From NCBI GenBank assembly GCA_012295275.1, contig CM022670.1:26871244-26935243 (forward strand): a stretch of DNA of 64,000 bases. Reading direction: 5' to 3'. Shown here piece by piece: positions 11,801 through 24,397 of this stretch. The DNA is from Chrysomallon squamiferum. Taxonomy: Eukaryota > Mollusca > Gastropoda > Neomphalida > Peltospiridae. Below the pieces are notes generated by a model, which did no database searches, was not told the DNA's origin, and saw only the letters and a program-made list of their open reading frames with translations. A program made the position numbers and the translations under genes. Numbering within the stretch: the first letter of the stretch is position 1; each line of letters starts with the position of its first letter.

Positions 11801-14800
11801 TATGCCACCACTCATATGATTTTTTGTTTTGGTTGTTTATTTTATGCAGAAATATTTTTGTTGTTGTTTTTAAGGTTTGATAATTGTAAGAATTTTTTTA
11901 TCTTAGTATTATTATTATCGTTAATATTATTTTTATTATTAAAATTAAAATTAATTATAATTCTTCAGAAAGTTTTTGTTAGTACTATATTACATATATT
12001 TAATTTGGTGCATAAAAACATAGAATATTCATGTTTGTTTTCACAGATTTCTTACAATGGATCACACAAGGAAAATACTGCTTGTGCTGGAATCTGATCC
12101 CAAAGTTTATAGCCTCCCAATAATTGGAATGTGAGTTATTTTATGTTATCAGTTTGTTTGAATTACATATCTTGGACTTTATTTTTTATTAAATGTTTGT
12201 AAATTAAAGTGTCACATGCATGTACACCAGCTTATTCATAAAATATTATTATTATTTTAATTTTTAGCTGGGTTTCTGGTGTTACTGCAGTTCACCATCC
12301 TCTGATATGGGCCTCCTGTTTGAGATACCTTCACAACCTTTACATGCAAGACAGGTACTAATATTATTTATTTCACATAGCTTTTAGAAAAATGTGTTTC
12401 TTGTGAATTATTTGTTACAACCAAGATTATGCACTGTTATGAAATATAAAGTCTATAATTCCAAGCCAAGTTATTCAGGTTCTTTATAGTGGTCTTTACA
12501 ATTTAATAATTTTCAATTGTGTGCCTGTTAGAGGTTTAATTATGAAGTGTCTATTTCTGAACAGGGTGTGTTGTCCACCAGAACAGTTTCTTCTGGTGTT
12601 GTATAGCCCTACACATTCAAAACCTGAATTCTATGACGTTATAACAACCACTGGAGATAACAGACTGGACTTTGATATCTTTACTGGATATGAAGTGGCC
12701 AATGTAACAAAGGTAACACATTTACAATCCGTTTTAAAAAATATTAAGCCACGATTTCTTATAGTAGCATAAAACATTTATTTTAATGCTTTATTTTGTG
12801 AATCATATAGTCACTGTTTCATTCAAGGTAGGTGCTGTAAAATATATTGTCCTATTTAGTAAAATAATAATTTCAGAATTTTTAATTATTATTTATTTAT
12901 TTACCTATTTTTCTTTGTTATTGTCAGACTGTTACAAGCATCTCCTCTGGAATAATAGATTGCGAGTTAAGTCCAGTACAAAATGGACCAAAAAGAGAAA
13001 TATTTGATGCTGCTGTATCAAATTTCAGTACTCTAAGGTAAGTGTCTCTGAGATGAAACATTAAACTTTATTTTGGAGTGAAAGATAGATATTTTAAATT
13101 ATATTTAAAAAAAAAAGATTATGTATTTTATTTCTGTTTTTTTATATATATATTCTTTTCTATATTTAATTATGGCCATACTTTTTATCAGGATTATTTA
13201 TCTTAATTTGTGAAAATGCTGGATTTAATTTTATATGTATCATTTTATTTACACTACAGACCTGAAGAAAATTCTGTCAAGAAATTGCCTGTTTGTAATT
13301 CAGTGACTGATGAAATGCTTCCAAGATCGATTCCAACTCCACATCAAGCAAAGGTACATAATGTTACTTCAGATATTAAGAACAAAAATCTACATCAGTA
13401 AACGCCATAATGAAATTTCATGAATTTCTTTTTAGAAACATGTTTATTTTGTATTTTATGGCAGAGGTTATTTAATTTTCTTTTCTTTTGTTTTTAGGCA
13501 ACACAGTTTGAATCTATGGTTCCTGAAGTATCGTTCATTTTCACAGATTCTCAGCAATCCTTACCTATGAGTCATCCATTAGAATCAATTCCAGAAATCC
13601 CTAGTTTAGAACTGTCTACGCCACGAAATGATTCAAGACAATCTAGTTTTAATTCATCAACAACACCATATGTTCAGAACAACAGAATGTCATTTCCTAG
13701 TGCTGTCAATAATCAACAGTATTCCAACCCTCAGATGATGAATAGGTTTCCAGAGAATCGACCCAACCAGCAGAATTGTGTTCAGAAACAAAATGTACCA
13801 ACTAGCACGGCTACGTCTCAAGGATTCATGCATCCACATCTTGTAGAGAAACAGTTTAGAAATGGAGGTTTAAATTCACAAAACATAATTTCAGAAGTAA
13901 ATAGTTGTCCAAATGAAGCTAGTTACCATCAGAAAGGATGTACTTGTGAATTTTGTTCCAGAAATTCTGCATTCCATGGTGCAGTTAATGAAGGAAGCAC
14001 AACAAATCAACAAATAAACCTTAATGTTAATCAGAATAATTCAGTTTCTTATAATCAGATAATACCAAGCAGATCTAATTTTGGATCAAACCAGTTTGTT
14101 TCAGCTCCTATCAGAACAGTTAATCCTAATAGTGCTCTGTCAAGACAGTCTTTTCCCATTCCTCAACCAATTATGTCTTCCACATATCCACAGGAATCAT
14201 TGAGGAGTTGTGGGCCAGTCCAGAGACAGACAATGTCTGTATCATATCCTCAGGTTCAAAACATAAGACACAGGCAACCACAGCCACATACCATTAACCA
14301 GTCCCTTCCAGAGTTTGCTCATCCTGCTCCCCAACCTCTTTCTCTACCTCAGCAAATTAATCACATGCAGCTGAGAGATCAGCAGCAGTTTTATAGAAAC
14401 ATGGTTGGCTATCCTGTTTCTACCTCTTCAAACCTTTCTGTCAATACTCAAGCTAATTATGTTTCTGCAGGTCAAGAGAACAGTCATCAAAGCAAAGGTG
14501 TTCCTGGTTTTGTCCAATATCAGCAGGTTCAGAATGCCTCTCTTTCCAGTCAGGAACATGCAGAGAGCTCCTGCAGTGGAAAGTCGAGTGATGACAGTGG
14601 TTTGAGTGTGACACCAGACAGATCACAACCATCACCAAAGTCTCACAGCCCATGTTCTACAAATCAAGCACAAACATCTTCAGGTTTTGGCCAATCTCTG
14701 TCTGTGGATTCTATCAACTGGGATCAAGTTCCTCCAGAGATTTACCAGCTCATAATGCAGCAAAATGCCCAGCTGCAGCAGCTGCAATCACAGATGCAAG

Positions 14801-17530
14801 CACTTCTCATGTCCCAGTCTTCTTCCCAAACAAACGTGCAGTCTCACAGTGAAACCACATCACACCAAAAGAAGCCTGATACCTGCGAAACAGCAGTTAA
14901 CACAACATTGATTTTACCAAAATCACCAAGCAAGTCTCAATGCAGACAGGCCAGTCTTCATTCAATTCAGATTCAGACTAGTCCTGAGAAATCAAATGTT
15001 TCATCCAGCAGTAGCTCTCACAGATCAGCAAGGACACAAGACTCTCAGCCAAAGAGTGAAACACAGACACCTGTAGAGATAAGACATAAAGGAATGCTTC
15101 AGCTGAACAGCACACAGAAAGAAGACACAGATAGTGTGGATATGAATCAGGCAGATATAGCAGCAGTTGTCAGTAACATAGGCATACAGAATCAGACCGT
15201 AGACAGCATTCATTCTGATATTATACTAGACATGCCCAGCTACCAATCATCACCTTCCAGGTTAGTCAGTTTACAGTATTAAATCATTTAGTAATACATA
15301 TTTAGCAATGGCTTTCTTTTTGCTTTTTTATTTTATATATTTAGGTATTTTATCAAAAATATAATGGGATTAATTGTAAAATATGCAATTACGGATTTAA
15401 AATAAATATTGTGTTTATATGTTTTGATAATTTGCTCTATTCAGGTCTCAGGAATGTAAAGAAACTGGTGCAATGGATGATAGTAACCTAACAAGTCCTT
15501 TAAGTGCAAGCATGTGTGCTCAGCAGGTAACAGTTGTTTCCTTTCTTTTTCTACTAGATTTTATTAAATATATAAATATTTTAATAAGGTATTATTTGAA
15601 TCAGTTGTATCTGTTTTTATAATAGCATGTAAAATGTCAATATTTAATTTTTAAAAAAAGAAAAAATTAGCCATCCCATGGAAATGAAATTGTTTTGCCT
15701 GCCATTTATTCACAAATTCAGATTCACTATTTAGTATTTATCTGTATGATAACATAATTATTTTTTTTAAATGTGATTGTTATTATTACATTGTAGTATA
15801 ATTTTTCAGGATGACTCTTATGGAGAAACAGAAGGTTATCTGAATCCTGCCAATTTAGATGAGGAGTCCAAAGAATATTATGACAAACTACTTGTAAGTT
15901 AACATCATATCCTACATTAATTGATCTAATCATAACAAACACTTGGTATTGTCATGAAAGAATTTAACAAACCAGTATAAAAAAATATTTTACAGTTTCA
16001 TGTGTTTTATGTGTCTTATTTTAGAAACTTATGTAGTTGTAGATCTGTTTGATCATTTATTTATTTTATTTTTTTAGGATAATATACGTAATTTCTTGAA
16101 TACACACAACGTTGACCAGAATTCAAGTAATCAGACAGAAGGTTTAGAAAATGAACCAGTTAATAGAAACAGTCTATCAAAATTGGCACCCAGTGGTCTG
16201 CAGTCAATATTACAGTAAGTGTTTTTTTTTAAAATTATTATTTGATGATCAGTCCTGTTTTTATTGAAGAAAGTATATAGAAAATCATCCATAATTTTTG
16301 TATTCTATAAGTATTGACTCTTTTAAGATGATGGGCTATAACATTCTTAAAATAATTTATGCATTTACTGATTAGACTATTGTATTTTTTATAATTTTAA
16401 ATCTTTTGGGTTTGGATGAATCAGTTTATTAATTATATCCTTCAGTTTTGTTCAGAGCAAGATTTTAAGTTTTGTTAGAGCCTTTTGTTTTTATTAAACT
16501 TAATGCATTACAGGTAAATTTATTTTCTGATAAACTAGATACTGACAAAAAAAATTATTTATAAAACAAAATAAACTTGGGAGAAAAAGTATTTGATAAA
16601 CATTAAAATTTTATTTGATGCTGAAAGTTAATTTTTGAAGATAAGTAAGTGTAAAAAATAAATAAAATAAATTAATTGTTTCTTTTTACTGATTTAACTT
16701 GTTTCATCTTTAGGCTTCAACAGTTTGGAAATAGTGCTGATACAACATTCATTCCAAAGATTAACTACATGTCTGTCATGTTTGACTCTGACTCTGACAC
16801 GTCTGTAGACATCAATGCTATGGCAATGAAATACCTGACTGATGAACAGCTGACAAACATGGTGAAACTGCAGCGTAAGACCAGTATTCCTAAAAAGGCT
16901 GGATTGTTGAGACATGTACTCAGAGCTGAAAACATGTCTAATGTATCCCAGGATGTGTCGCGGTTTGGAATGTCTCCCAGTGACATCACACTAGATACCA
17001 AGAAATACCTGGAAAAATATGGACTTCTCAGTTCAAATGAAACCTTAATAGCTGAAAACACAAACTTAACCGACCAGACTCTTCAACTGAGGTTAAACTA
17101 CAGCACAATCACTATGGAAACACCCTCGCCATCCAAAACAACCTCAGATCGACAACCTTCTAGATCTTCCACCTGCAGTGATACCAAGGACAATCATATG
17201 TTCACATCACCAGCACTGACAAAAGGTGTTCCTCAGACTCGTGAAATCTTAGCCAGTCAAGATTCACATGATCAAAGATATCGTTCACCGAGACAGACAG
17301 ATAATCAGTCATCACCAGTTTTTCCTCCAGTGAAGAATCACAGAAGACATGTTTATGGCTCAGGAGACTCATCTCCTGTTCTTCCTTCACCAAACAGACA
17401 ATATGCTCAGAGATGCAGTTCACTAGATAATGACACAGAAAATTATAATCACCATTCAGCTGGCAGTGGAAATAATACAGACAATATTTTAGATATACAT
17501 AAGCTAAGACAATTACCCAAATTACTATAG
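8864..17530 (+). CDS. STIL: STIL centriolar assembly protein homologue, 16 coding exons
   Basis: STIL/Ana2/SAS-5 family protein. STIL binds PLK4 and SAS-6 and is needed to start procentrioles. Coding exons: 8864-8985, 9237-9338, 9820-9932, 10245-10348, 10640-10702, 11095-11342, 12047-12130, 12268-12354, 12565-12712, 12928-13037, 13260-13353, 13498-15260, 15445-15526, 15810-15893, 16078-16214, 16714-17530. All phases agree, giving 1385 residues (human about 1287). Visible landmarks are the conserved N-terminal half ([20 protein letters not shown] near 250), a Ser/Gln-rich middle with a Cys cluster (GCTCEFC), a short coiled coil ([19 protein letters not shown]) near 840, a helix [16 protein letters not shown] near 1061-1076, the STAN region near 1147-1221 ([15 protein letters not shown]) and a C-terminus LRQLPKLL almost identical to the vertebrate end. 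The donor at 10703 (GTTTTT) is weak. The first exon has three candidate upstream ATGs. Start chosen: the first in-frame ATG, at 8864. Confidence 0.95.
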
Positions 17531-20500
17531 CCAGTACTAGTCATATATATTATTTATTGCCTCTTAATTTATTTAAATTTAGCATTTATTTTCTTTCATC
17601 TTTTTTTTTTTTTTTAATTTCTCTATGAAATAGTTAACCATTTAGGTTTTTAATAATTTAAAACAAATTTATTTCATTATATACTTAACTATTATAGTTT
17701 TACTTAGAAAATATAAATGCTATTAGTTAATTTATATAACCATGTATTTCAAATTGTTTTCAATTTTACAGATCTTTAATTGACTAAGAAATATATAGGT
17801 TTTTAATAACTAATTTATGTAAAAGCATTTTTTTTTATTAATCCTTTTTTTTTTTTTTTTGTAAAAACTATTTTTTTAGATAAACCTCAAGACATTTTGT
17901 TCATTAATAAACATAAAACCAGTGTATTTTGAAGTAATGAAATTAAAAAACAAATAAAATTTGAAAGTGCTAAATTCCAGAGTTTATAAAATAATTTAGA
18001 ATTTCTCATTTATGGTGGGAAATTTTAGAGGTTTAATGTTTTAATAGAACGACAGATTATTAAGTCAGAATCAGATTGTTCAGAACTGAAACATTTAGAA
18101 ACTAAAAGAATTAAATATGAAATAATAAAATATTAGTATTGTTTAATCCATTTATGATTTTATTATATTTACTTTAATATTTTATAAGTGAAAAAGAAAA
18201 CTGTAATTAGTGAGAAATGTTTCATCTTTACAGTTTAATTTGTTTCTTTATTTTTTAATTTTCAAAAGTAATTGGGTAGAAGCTTAAACATTATTTCCAA
18301 TTTTTTTTTTTTTTTTTTTTAATATAGTATTATTAGTAATTTAGAAAATATTTTAATTAACTGCCTCCTTATTAACAAAATACTTATTTTATTATCATCA
18401 AAGATAATAGATAATTAGGTAATTTTGTAAAAGTTGTTTAATAAATAGCATAATGTAACTGGTCTTTGTTTTGACAAAGACTTCGCAGACTATACACACT
18501 GCCTGTTGATGTTGATTGTTGCTGTTTTATTGTGCTTATGCTTACATCTGTGATACTATAGTGATATTATAGTGTAGTGAGATTAAAATGTTTATAGTTT
18601 AGCCTTTTATGTTAATATTGTTCAATTGTAAATAAAATCAGATATGTAGTTATGCTCAACATTCCCAGAAAGTTATAATGGGTCTATGCATATGTAAGAA
18701 AATCTTCAGGTATAGCAAGAAGACACCAGTAGAATATTATGAATTTGTTTTAAGAAGGCCTCATCGTATTAAGTAATTATTTAAATATAAATACATTCCT
18801 ATATCACACTTCAATACTGATCTTGTTATAAATGTTAAAAATGGCCAAATTATTATTATTTTTTTTTTTTTAAAAGCCAAACAGCCTAAAAGCCTAAACA
18901 TATTTATTATTTTGCCTATTTAAATTCTTTGGCTACCAAATTAATGTAGATCATTTATTAAATTATTGTCAGTTTTCAGTTTCACATTTGGATTTTGATA
19001 AATATATTCAGTTCAGAATGAATTTTATTTTAAAATTATCTTTTTTTCATTATTTGTATGGTTTGTATTGTTATAGCATCTTGGTATTCTCCTGTCGTCA
19101 GATTGTATGTTCATATACTTTTGCACAAGATGGTGCCTTCTGTTTTCTTCATTGAATTGTTATCCAAGTGCCTTCACTTTGTGTTTTTGAAAAACAAACT
19201 AATGATAAGATGTAAAATGTGACGTTCATTTCAAAAGCTGACACTTCAAAATTATTTATTTTATATATATTGATCTATCCAGTCATTTTTAGTTTTATAT
19301 AGCTTGAACACTAATGAATTCAGATTTTATTCAAAGTTATATTTTTTAGTTTTTTTAAATATAAAATGTGTAAGTTAATAATGTTAGATTCATTTCCTTG
19401 ATCCTTAAAGAAATGCAAAGTGATTTTATTTCAGTGAAACAAGGTTTTGGGGGTTTTTTTTTTTTTTATAGATCATTAATGTTTGTAGTTTTGTTTTTAA
19501 ACATCTTTCTTCCATGACTACCACTGATCTCCATGAGAAAAACAATCTATTTTTATAATATATGAAATGTATGAATTTTGTACAGAACACAAAAATACAC
19601 ATGTAATTACCATTTTAATTTAAATTTAATAAATATTTATTACATATGCTTTGTGTTTTTCATGCTTTTCAAATCACTGGATAATTGTCACATTTATTTG
19701 AATGCCTGCCAACATCATTAGGTTAGTTCAGTATTTTTGCCATCATTTAACAGATCAGTTTACAAACTTGTTTTATTCATGAAATAAGTAAACTTGATAT
19801 ACTATTTGTCCCCTTTCTTTAAAACACGATAGCATAAAAATGTACAACACATTTTTTTCAACTCCAGGTGGGTATTAAATATAATAGTAAAAAATATTTT
19901 CCTCTGTAATAAATTAAAAGGTTATGTGATATTTACTGTTAACTTCAGGTTTTTGGATGTTTCAAAACTGTTTTCAGAAGTATTTGTTTTGGAGATTTAA
20001 AAGAAATATATTTTATATATTTATACATTCAAATGCCGAACACCGATAAAATTAGTGGAATATATATAAAATGTAAGGGGAAAAAATCGTGCACACACAC
20101 TGTAAAGAAAAATGACAAATACTGAGGTAACAATGAGAACGTATCTTACAATGACTGATACTATTTATTTTATTACAATTGCAAACCAACTTGCTGAGAA
20201 TTGGCAGATAAATTATTTTTTAATTTGTAGCTGAGCCAGAAAAATTTCTTTATATGAAGTAGCTTATGCAGGAATCGGACATAAATTCTGAGGGGAAAAA
20301 CTAAGTAATTTAGGAAGCAAATGTTTTATTTAAGAATCTACTGACAATTTATTGTTATCAGATTAAGGACAACTCAAAACTTGTGAAGAAATCTGCTGCC
20401 ACTTCATTCTGATAAGCTGTGAGGTATCTTTTATATGCACTATCCAACAACTTTTTAACACCTGTAATATTTGGAATGATCAAGAAATGCTGAAAATGAA

Positions 20501-23500
20501 ATCTCAGATGCTTTCCATTTAAAAACAAAAAAAACACAAAAACAATGCTTCTTAAAATGTATCATTCTTAAATGTTATATATTTTTTTTATTTTATCTTT
20601 TATTTAGTTGACTGGAAAAAAATTCCCAGTGCAACACAATATAATAACAGTACAAAGCTTTGTTTTCATTATTGTTTAGTGCATTAACCAACATTTCATT
20701 GCACTGTTAATTTTTCACAAAGTCTAGATAAACAAACGTATTATTTTTCTCTAACCTTACAAATTTTGTAATATATTTCATATCCTGTTTTAAGATCACT
20801 GAAATGTTTAGTTAAATGTAGACTGTTTTACAAATATCTGACATTCAGGAAATCATAAAAGTGGTACGATTTTTATCTCTGGAAAATTTAATTTTCTTGT
20901 TTAAGTTATAAACCATTTTAATTTTATTATTTTAATTTTATTATTTTATTTATATATTATTATTATTATTTTTTTTTTTTTGAACTGAGGTTTCTTTTAA
21001 CCAGAATCAATCCATTATTATCTTTTTAAATAAATAAAACAAATCAAACACAACACAAACTGAAAATTAGTAATAATACCTTTACTGTCCTTGTGTGAAC
21101 AAGAACAAAACAAAAACATAATATATTTTACTTCACAAATGGTCAACATTTATAAAGATTTTCAACATATTCAATGAATGTTTTATGTACAGTGTACAGT
21201 GACCAAATGTAAGCAAATGAATTCATGTCTGAATGTATATGTATGTGTGTGTATATATATATATAGATACATACATATACACACACACACATATATACAT
21301 ACATACATATACATATATATATATATATATACATACATACATATATACATATATATATATACATACACACACGCAGGCACACACATACACACCCACTTTG
21401 GAATACATCAATAAAATAAAAAAAACTTTCAACATATTGAGGACAAACCTATTCAGTGTTTTACGAGAATCTTACCCCACTCCTCCACGCTAATGACATT
21501 ATATATCACAAGTTTGCTTCCCTTACACAGAGGTCAGCAAGACAATATGGTTACTAATGCACTTTTGTGCCATTTAAATAAAAAGCTTATGGAGATCACC
21601 TACATGTTTTTAACATTACAGCATACAGAGATTGCAAACATTTAAAATTTTACATCAATAAACATAGGCAGAAACTTTTAACCAAACCACAAGCAGAAAC
21701 CTGCACATTACATTGAATGCAAAGAAATATAAATGGTTATACAGTCACAATATATTAATAAGCAGTTGTTTCCATCGAACTCAGAATATAAATTAAAACT
21801 GAATTATAGAAACTGTATCTCATTTCTCTAAAATCCTCTACAAAAAGCTCAGAATAAAAATTTATGCAAGTAAAACAAACTTGGAAAGGCTTGACTGGAA
21901 TTTTATGTGTATGTATCTTATATTTCAATCCCAAAATAGATACATTCAGATTAAGTAATGAGAGAAGAAAAAACATTTTAAAAATCTAAAGGAGCAATCG
22001 GAAAATAAAAATAATTATTCTATTTTTAAAGTTTCAGAAATAGTTACTAAATTTTGATGGGTCATTTAAAAAAAATAGTTAAATTTTACTTAAACTCTAC
22101 AGTAACAGAAAATTATAATCTGTACATCCTAATCTGACTTGGTTTTCTTAAGTTATAGATATACAGATACATCTTATTCAGATGCATACCCCTCCCCCCA
22201 CCAAACCAGAAACAATTCTGACTAGAAGATGCATATTTGCCTGAGAGCAATAAAATGCACGCACAACCATAAATCACACCTAACATTCAGTCAGAAACTT
22301 GATAAAACATTTTATTTGGGTGTTGATTGGACAAATCAATTTTTGTTTGTTTAATTTACATACTAATATTTTTACTTGCACAGCTTCAGGAAACTGATAA
22401 CAATTAAATAAGCCCATTTTAAAAATCTTTACCATTTATGTAGTTAGTCATAGAATTATCCACATATAACTTTCAATTTCAATACCAGTAATTCATAGTT
22501 TAATGGTGGAAAAGTTTTGCTAATGAATGCAAACCATGCATTTGTAATTTACACTTCTGTGAATTTATAAATGGATAAATTTGCTGCATAGAAAATTGAA
22601 ATATGACAATAAATAAGCATTATATTAATCAATAAATATGAAGCACTACTAAATGATAACCAAGAAAATGAGAAAATAATAAAATAAAAAAATAATTAAA
22701 AAATCAGTATTAAAACACATTATGCTTCATTAAAACAATTAAAATCAAATGAACATTCAGGTTTCAAATCAGAAAATCAAATAATTAACAAAGCTAAGTT
22801 CATTAATCATTTGTTAGTGGGATATTCAGGTATGAAATTCAACGGTGGGATAAAATAATTTTTTATTTTTAAATAATACCTGTGTTGAAATAGTTGTCAT
22901 TTTGACAGTAGCTGTAGGAAGTAAATTTTGTTTTTGATAATTTTGCACAAAATTTGCAGTATTTATAAAAAATTGGCAAATAAATAATGAGAATTTTTTT
23001 TGTTCAGATTAAATTCCTGAATGAAAACATGTTTGGTTTTGATTAATGTCACGCAGCCTCAGTAATATCACATAGATGTTTTTTGTTCTTGGTGTTTTAC
23101 TTTTATAAATTTATTATGCTACATGAAAGACTTTAGAATTTCTCTCTTGTGCATGTTCAGTAATGTTAACAGGCAACACACAGTTTAAAGCATCTACAAC
23201 AAGCATTAATTATAAATAGAATATTTTAAATCAAGAATTCATACTGTGAAAATAAAAGTAATACAAAAACACTATAATAATAAAAATATAGTTATATATA
23301 TATAAAAAATGGATTAAAAAAGTGAATATGTTGCATAAAGAAACTTTATATATACCTTTATTTCACAATAGAGGAACAGAAATAGACCAATACTATTTTT
23401 ATTGGTTATTGAATAAAAACATTGTTATATATGAAAATGCTACTAAACATTTCAGACCCAACCAAAAATCAAGTACATTTTAAGTACATATAAATGGCAC

Positions 23501-24397
23501 CAACTTTCTGAATTTGACTTAAAAAGCGTATTTAGGTAATTTCCAAAGACCATACTATCATTATAATCAAGGTTCAGCAAATAACTTTAAAAATGTGTTT
23601 AAAACATTTTTCTTTTACTGTCCATGCATATTTGTAGATATAAAAAGATTATTTCTGTAGTAGAATGTTTCTGGAAATTTGATTATCTTTTGTAATGTTT
23701 TACTTAAATTTGAAGTTGTGTTATTACAATGCTTCAATGCACTTCTGTTTGCAAAACTGAAACCTGAAGAAATTTATGATTGTTGATGTTCAAATTTCAT
23801 TAACATATGAAAAATATACTGGCTCATACATTTTTTGAATTGGAGGTTAAGTGTTTTCTTTTTAAAATACATGAAAAATAAAGGAAAAGTCATAATAGAA
23901 TACCAATATTTATACACTATACTATTCTTATCACTGAGATCAAATATACAGTTACACATTTCCTTAAACATGTTCTTTATCTTTTTAAAATCTAGATGAA
24001 TGATTTGAGAGCTTTTTTTGCTTTATTTTTGGCTTTTGGATATCATTTTGTATTATTACCATAGTACTAATAGAATTTACTCTTCACTGAAATCACTTGA
24101 ACATTAATGTGTTCTATATAGCTTACACCATAAATTAATAAGGTACAAGACTGCCACATCTTTTTACCTGTGTTAAATAAATAGTAAGTGGTTATAATAA
24201 CAATTGTACATTTATATATTTACTAATAAGCACTGTAAGGAAAAAAAAGAAGAAAGGAACCCAAAACCAAACATAAACCAGACAATTCTTGCTAGGGTTT
24301 GACTGCCATGATAAATGTAGCAACAACGTATCAAAATAACTGATTTGTCAACTAGACAACCTCTGTGTAAGGATGAATGATGAAAATATGTAACTGA
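17531..24397. other. 3' flanks of STIL and MED26 (tail to tail)
   Basis: A 6.9-kb very AT-rich stretch lies between the STIL stop and the MED26 stop on the opposite strand. Both 3' UTRs must lie here. A likely STIL polyadenylation signal is AATAAATATTT near 19629; earlier AATAAA-like sites near 17900-17955 and 18630 are alternatives. I find no conserved coding sequence and no RNA gene. Homopolymer T runs are common (17610, 17850, 18300, 19460). Confidence 0.6.
21233..21385. repeat. Compound (TA)n/(CA)n/(CATA)n microsatellite
   Basis: Alternating purine-pyrimidine sequence with TGTA, TATA, CACA and ATAC units spans about 150 bp. All six frames are open across it, so the open frames called here are artefacts of the repeat. 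Confidence 0.95.

Noticed and set aside
21143-21493. Overlapping open frames on both strands rich in Tyr, Ile and His
   Set aside because: Translations of a CA/TA microsatellite.
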